Shown here: one piece after another, positions 5,187 through 5,612 of the stretch
How the letters are laid out: the number at the start of each line of letters is the position of its first letter
Position numbering within the stretch: position 1 is the first letter of the stretch
Source: Nitrospira sp.
Lineage (GTDB): Bacteria > Nitrospirota > Nitrospiria > Nitrospirales > Nitrospiraceae
Direction: 5' to 3'
Assembly: GCA_025360665.1 (NCBI GenBank)
Contig: JANYBU010000400.1
Location: forward strand, 1-5,612
DNA: 5,612 nt
Translations under genes and position numbers: made by a program
Notes under the pieces: generated by a model
The model's input: only the letters and a program-made list of their open reading frames with translations
Told to the model about the DNA's origin: nothing
Databases searched by the model: none

Positions 5187-5216
5187 CAGGATGCTGAAAA
5201 AGTCCGTCAGCGTCCA
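5187..5216. repeat. Fragment of an apparently dispersed repeat after murU
   Basis: The sequence around GGATGCTGAAAAAGTCCGTC at 5189-5208 looks to me like one end of a palindromic repeat common between genes in Nitrospira-type genomes; this is from memory. Here only one end is present and no matching partner lies before the next gene. It can form a small stem (GCTGA 5193-5197 with TCAGC 5207-5211). It begins at the murU stop codon. Confidence 0.4.
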
Positions 5217-5256
5217 TGGAGCGTGATGCGCGAGATATGCGAGAAAGGCGCGATTC

Positions 5257-5315
5257 GAAGTTCGACGTTCGTGGTTCGAAGTTCCGAAAACCTCGAACTT
5301 CGGACCTCGAACTCT
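5257..5315. repeat. Inverted pair of heptamer arrays between convergent genes
   Basis: Bases 5257-5284 are four tandem 7-bp units near GAAGTTC. Bases 5288-5315, read on the minus strand, are four more units near GARGTTC. The arms match at about 5 of 7 positions per unit and face each other across 3 bases. The unit is itself nearly palindromic (GAA-N-TTC). It lies between murU and the convergent regulator gene, where a two-way terminator would be expected, but neither side has a clear U-tract. Confidence 0.75.
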
Positions 5316-5362
5316 CTCCCGTCTCGCGTGCCACATTAGTTTTCCCGCCGCCTGCCGTAGCC

Positions 5363-5612
5363 CTATTCTGGCTCCTCTTTCGCCTTCTGTTGCTTAATCA
5401 AGCGGGCCAGGTACGTGCGTTGGAGCTTGAGATGGTCTGCCGCTTTTGTCTGATTGCCCTCCGCTTCCTCGATGGCTCGCTCGATGATGTAGCGGCTATG
5501 TTGTTCCATCGACTCATGGTACGGGAGTGAGAGATAGGGGAGGCGTTCGCCCGGCGAGGTGCGGCCCATGGCATCCAACGACAGCATGTCCGGTTCGATG
5601 GTGTCCGACTGG
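5363..5612 (-). CDS. Sigma-54-dependent (NtrC-type) regulator, C-terminal part, cut by window edge
   Basis: The frame is open from the right edge to a TAG at 5365-5363, about 82 codons. The first visible residues, QSDTIEPDMLSL, look like the linker that follows the AAA+ sigma-54-interaction domain in NtrC-family proteins (after the IERAV-type helix), so the real start lies well beyond 5612; the ATG at 5587 is internal. Bases 5488-5387 encode a Fis-type helix-turn-helix: IIERAIEEAEGNQTKAADHL, then KLQRTYLARLIKQQ, with the hallmark G-N-x-x-x-A-A-x-x-L spacing. This segment dimerises and binds an enhancer upstream of sigma-54 promoters. Whether a receiver domain precedes it cannot be seen. The gene converges on murU, so nothing in the layout shows that it controls amgK-murU, and I see no good -24/-12 promoter in the window. 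Confidence 0.88.
   Translation of the reverse strand, partial: QSDTIEPDMLSLDAMGRTSPGERLPYLSLPYHESMEQHSRYIIERAIEEAEGNQTKAADHLKLQRTYLARLIKQQKAKEEPE

Overview
The window looks like a chromosomal accessory stretch from a GC-rich bacterium, most probably a Nitrospira-like member of the Nitrospirota. That assignment is an inference from the gene set (PilZ proteins, Tim44-like protein, NtrC-type regulator) and from the style of the intergenic repeats, which I remember as typical of that genus; no marker gene proves it.

Layout, left to right. (1) 1-119: the last 38 codons of an IS110-family transposase, running off the left edge, with the end of the element somewhere in the next ~70 bp. (2) 191-1156, minus strand: a soluble protein joining TPR repeats to a C-terminal PilZ domain with an intact c-di-GMP-binding signature. 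(3) 1157-1667: an intergenic stretch of about 510 bp, non-coding, ending in a large inverted repeat built from 9-bp units. (4) 1668-2657, minus strand: an exported or membrane-anchored Tim44-like protein with a TTG start. (5) 2658-3256: a ~600-bp divergent intergenic region holding a second nonamer-array element, further copies of an 18-bp GC-rich motif, a 22-bp hairpin stem that is unbroken if G-U pairs are allowed, and a near-consensus sigma-70 promoter. (6) 3257-4360, plus strand: an AmgK-type amino-sugar anomeric kinase, probably read from a leaderless or nearly leaderless mRNA. (7) 4361-4445: a spacer made almost wholly of two opposed arrays of 7-bp units. (8) 4446-5186, plus strand: a MurU-type sugar-1-phosphate nucleotidyltransferase. 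(9) 5187-5362: a fragment of an apparently dispersed repeat, then a second inverted pair of heptamer arrays with a different unit. (10) 5363-5612, minus strand: the Fis-type DNA-binding C-terminus of a sigma-54-dependent regulator, cut by the right edge.

Functionally, the amgK-murU pair is the clearest unit. Together these enzymes convert recovered N-acetylmuramic acid (and possibly GlcNAc) to the 1-phosphate and then to UDP-MurNAc, a peptidoglycan-recycling shortcut that bypasses MurA/MurB. The other genes have no obvious link to it.

The most unusual content is non-coding. Three intergenic regions carry inverted pairs of short tandem arrays (9-bp units twice, 7-bp units twice), each able to form a long imperfect hairpin. 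Two nonamer arrays are identical over 31 bp apart from the gain or loss of exactly one unit. All repeat and pairing statements were worked out by hand from the sequence; genome-wide copy number and expression cannot be judged here.
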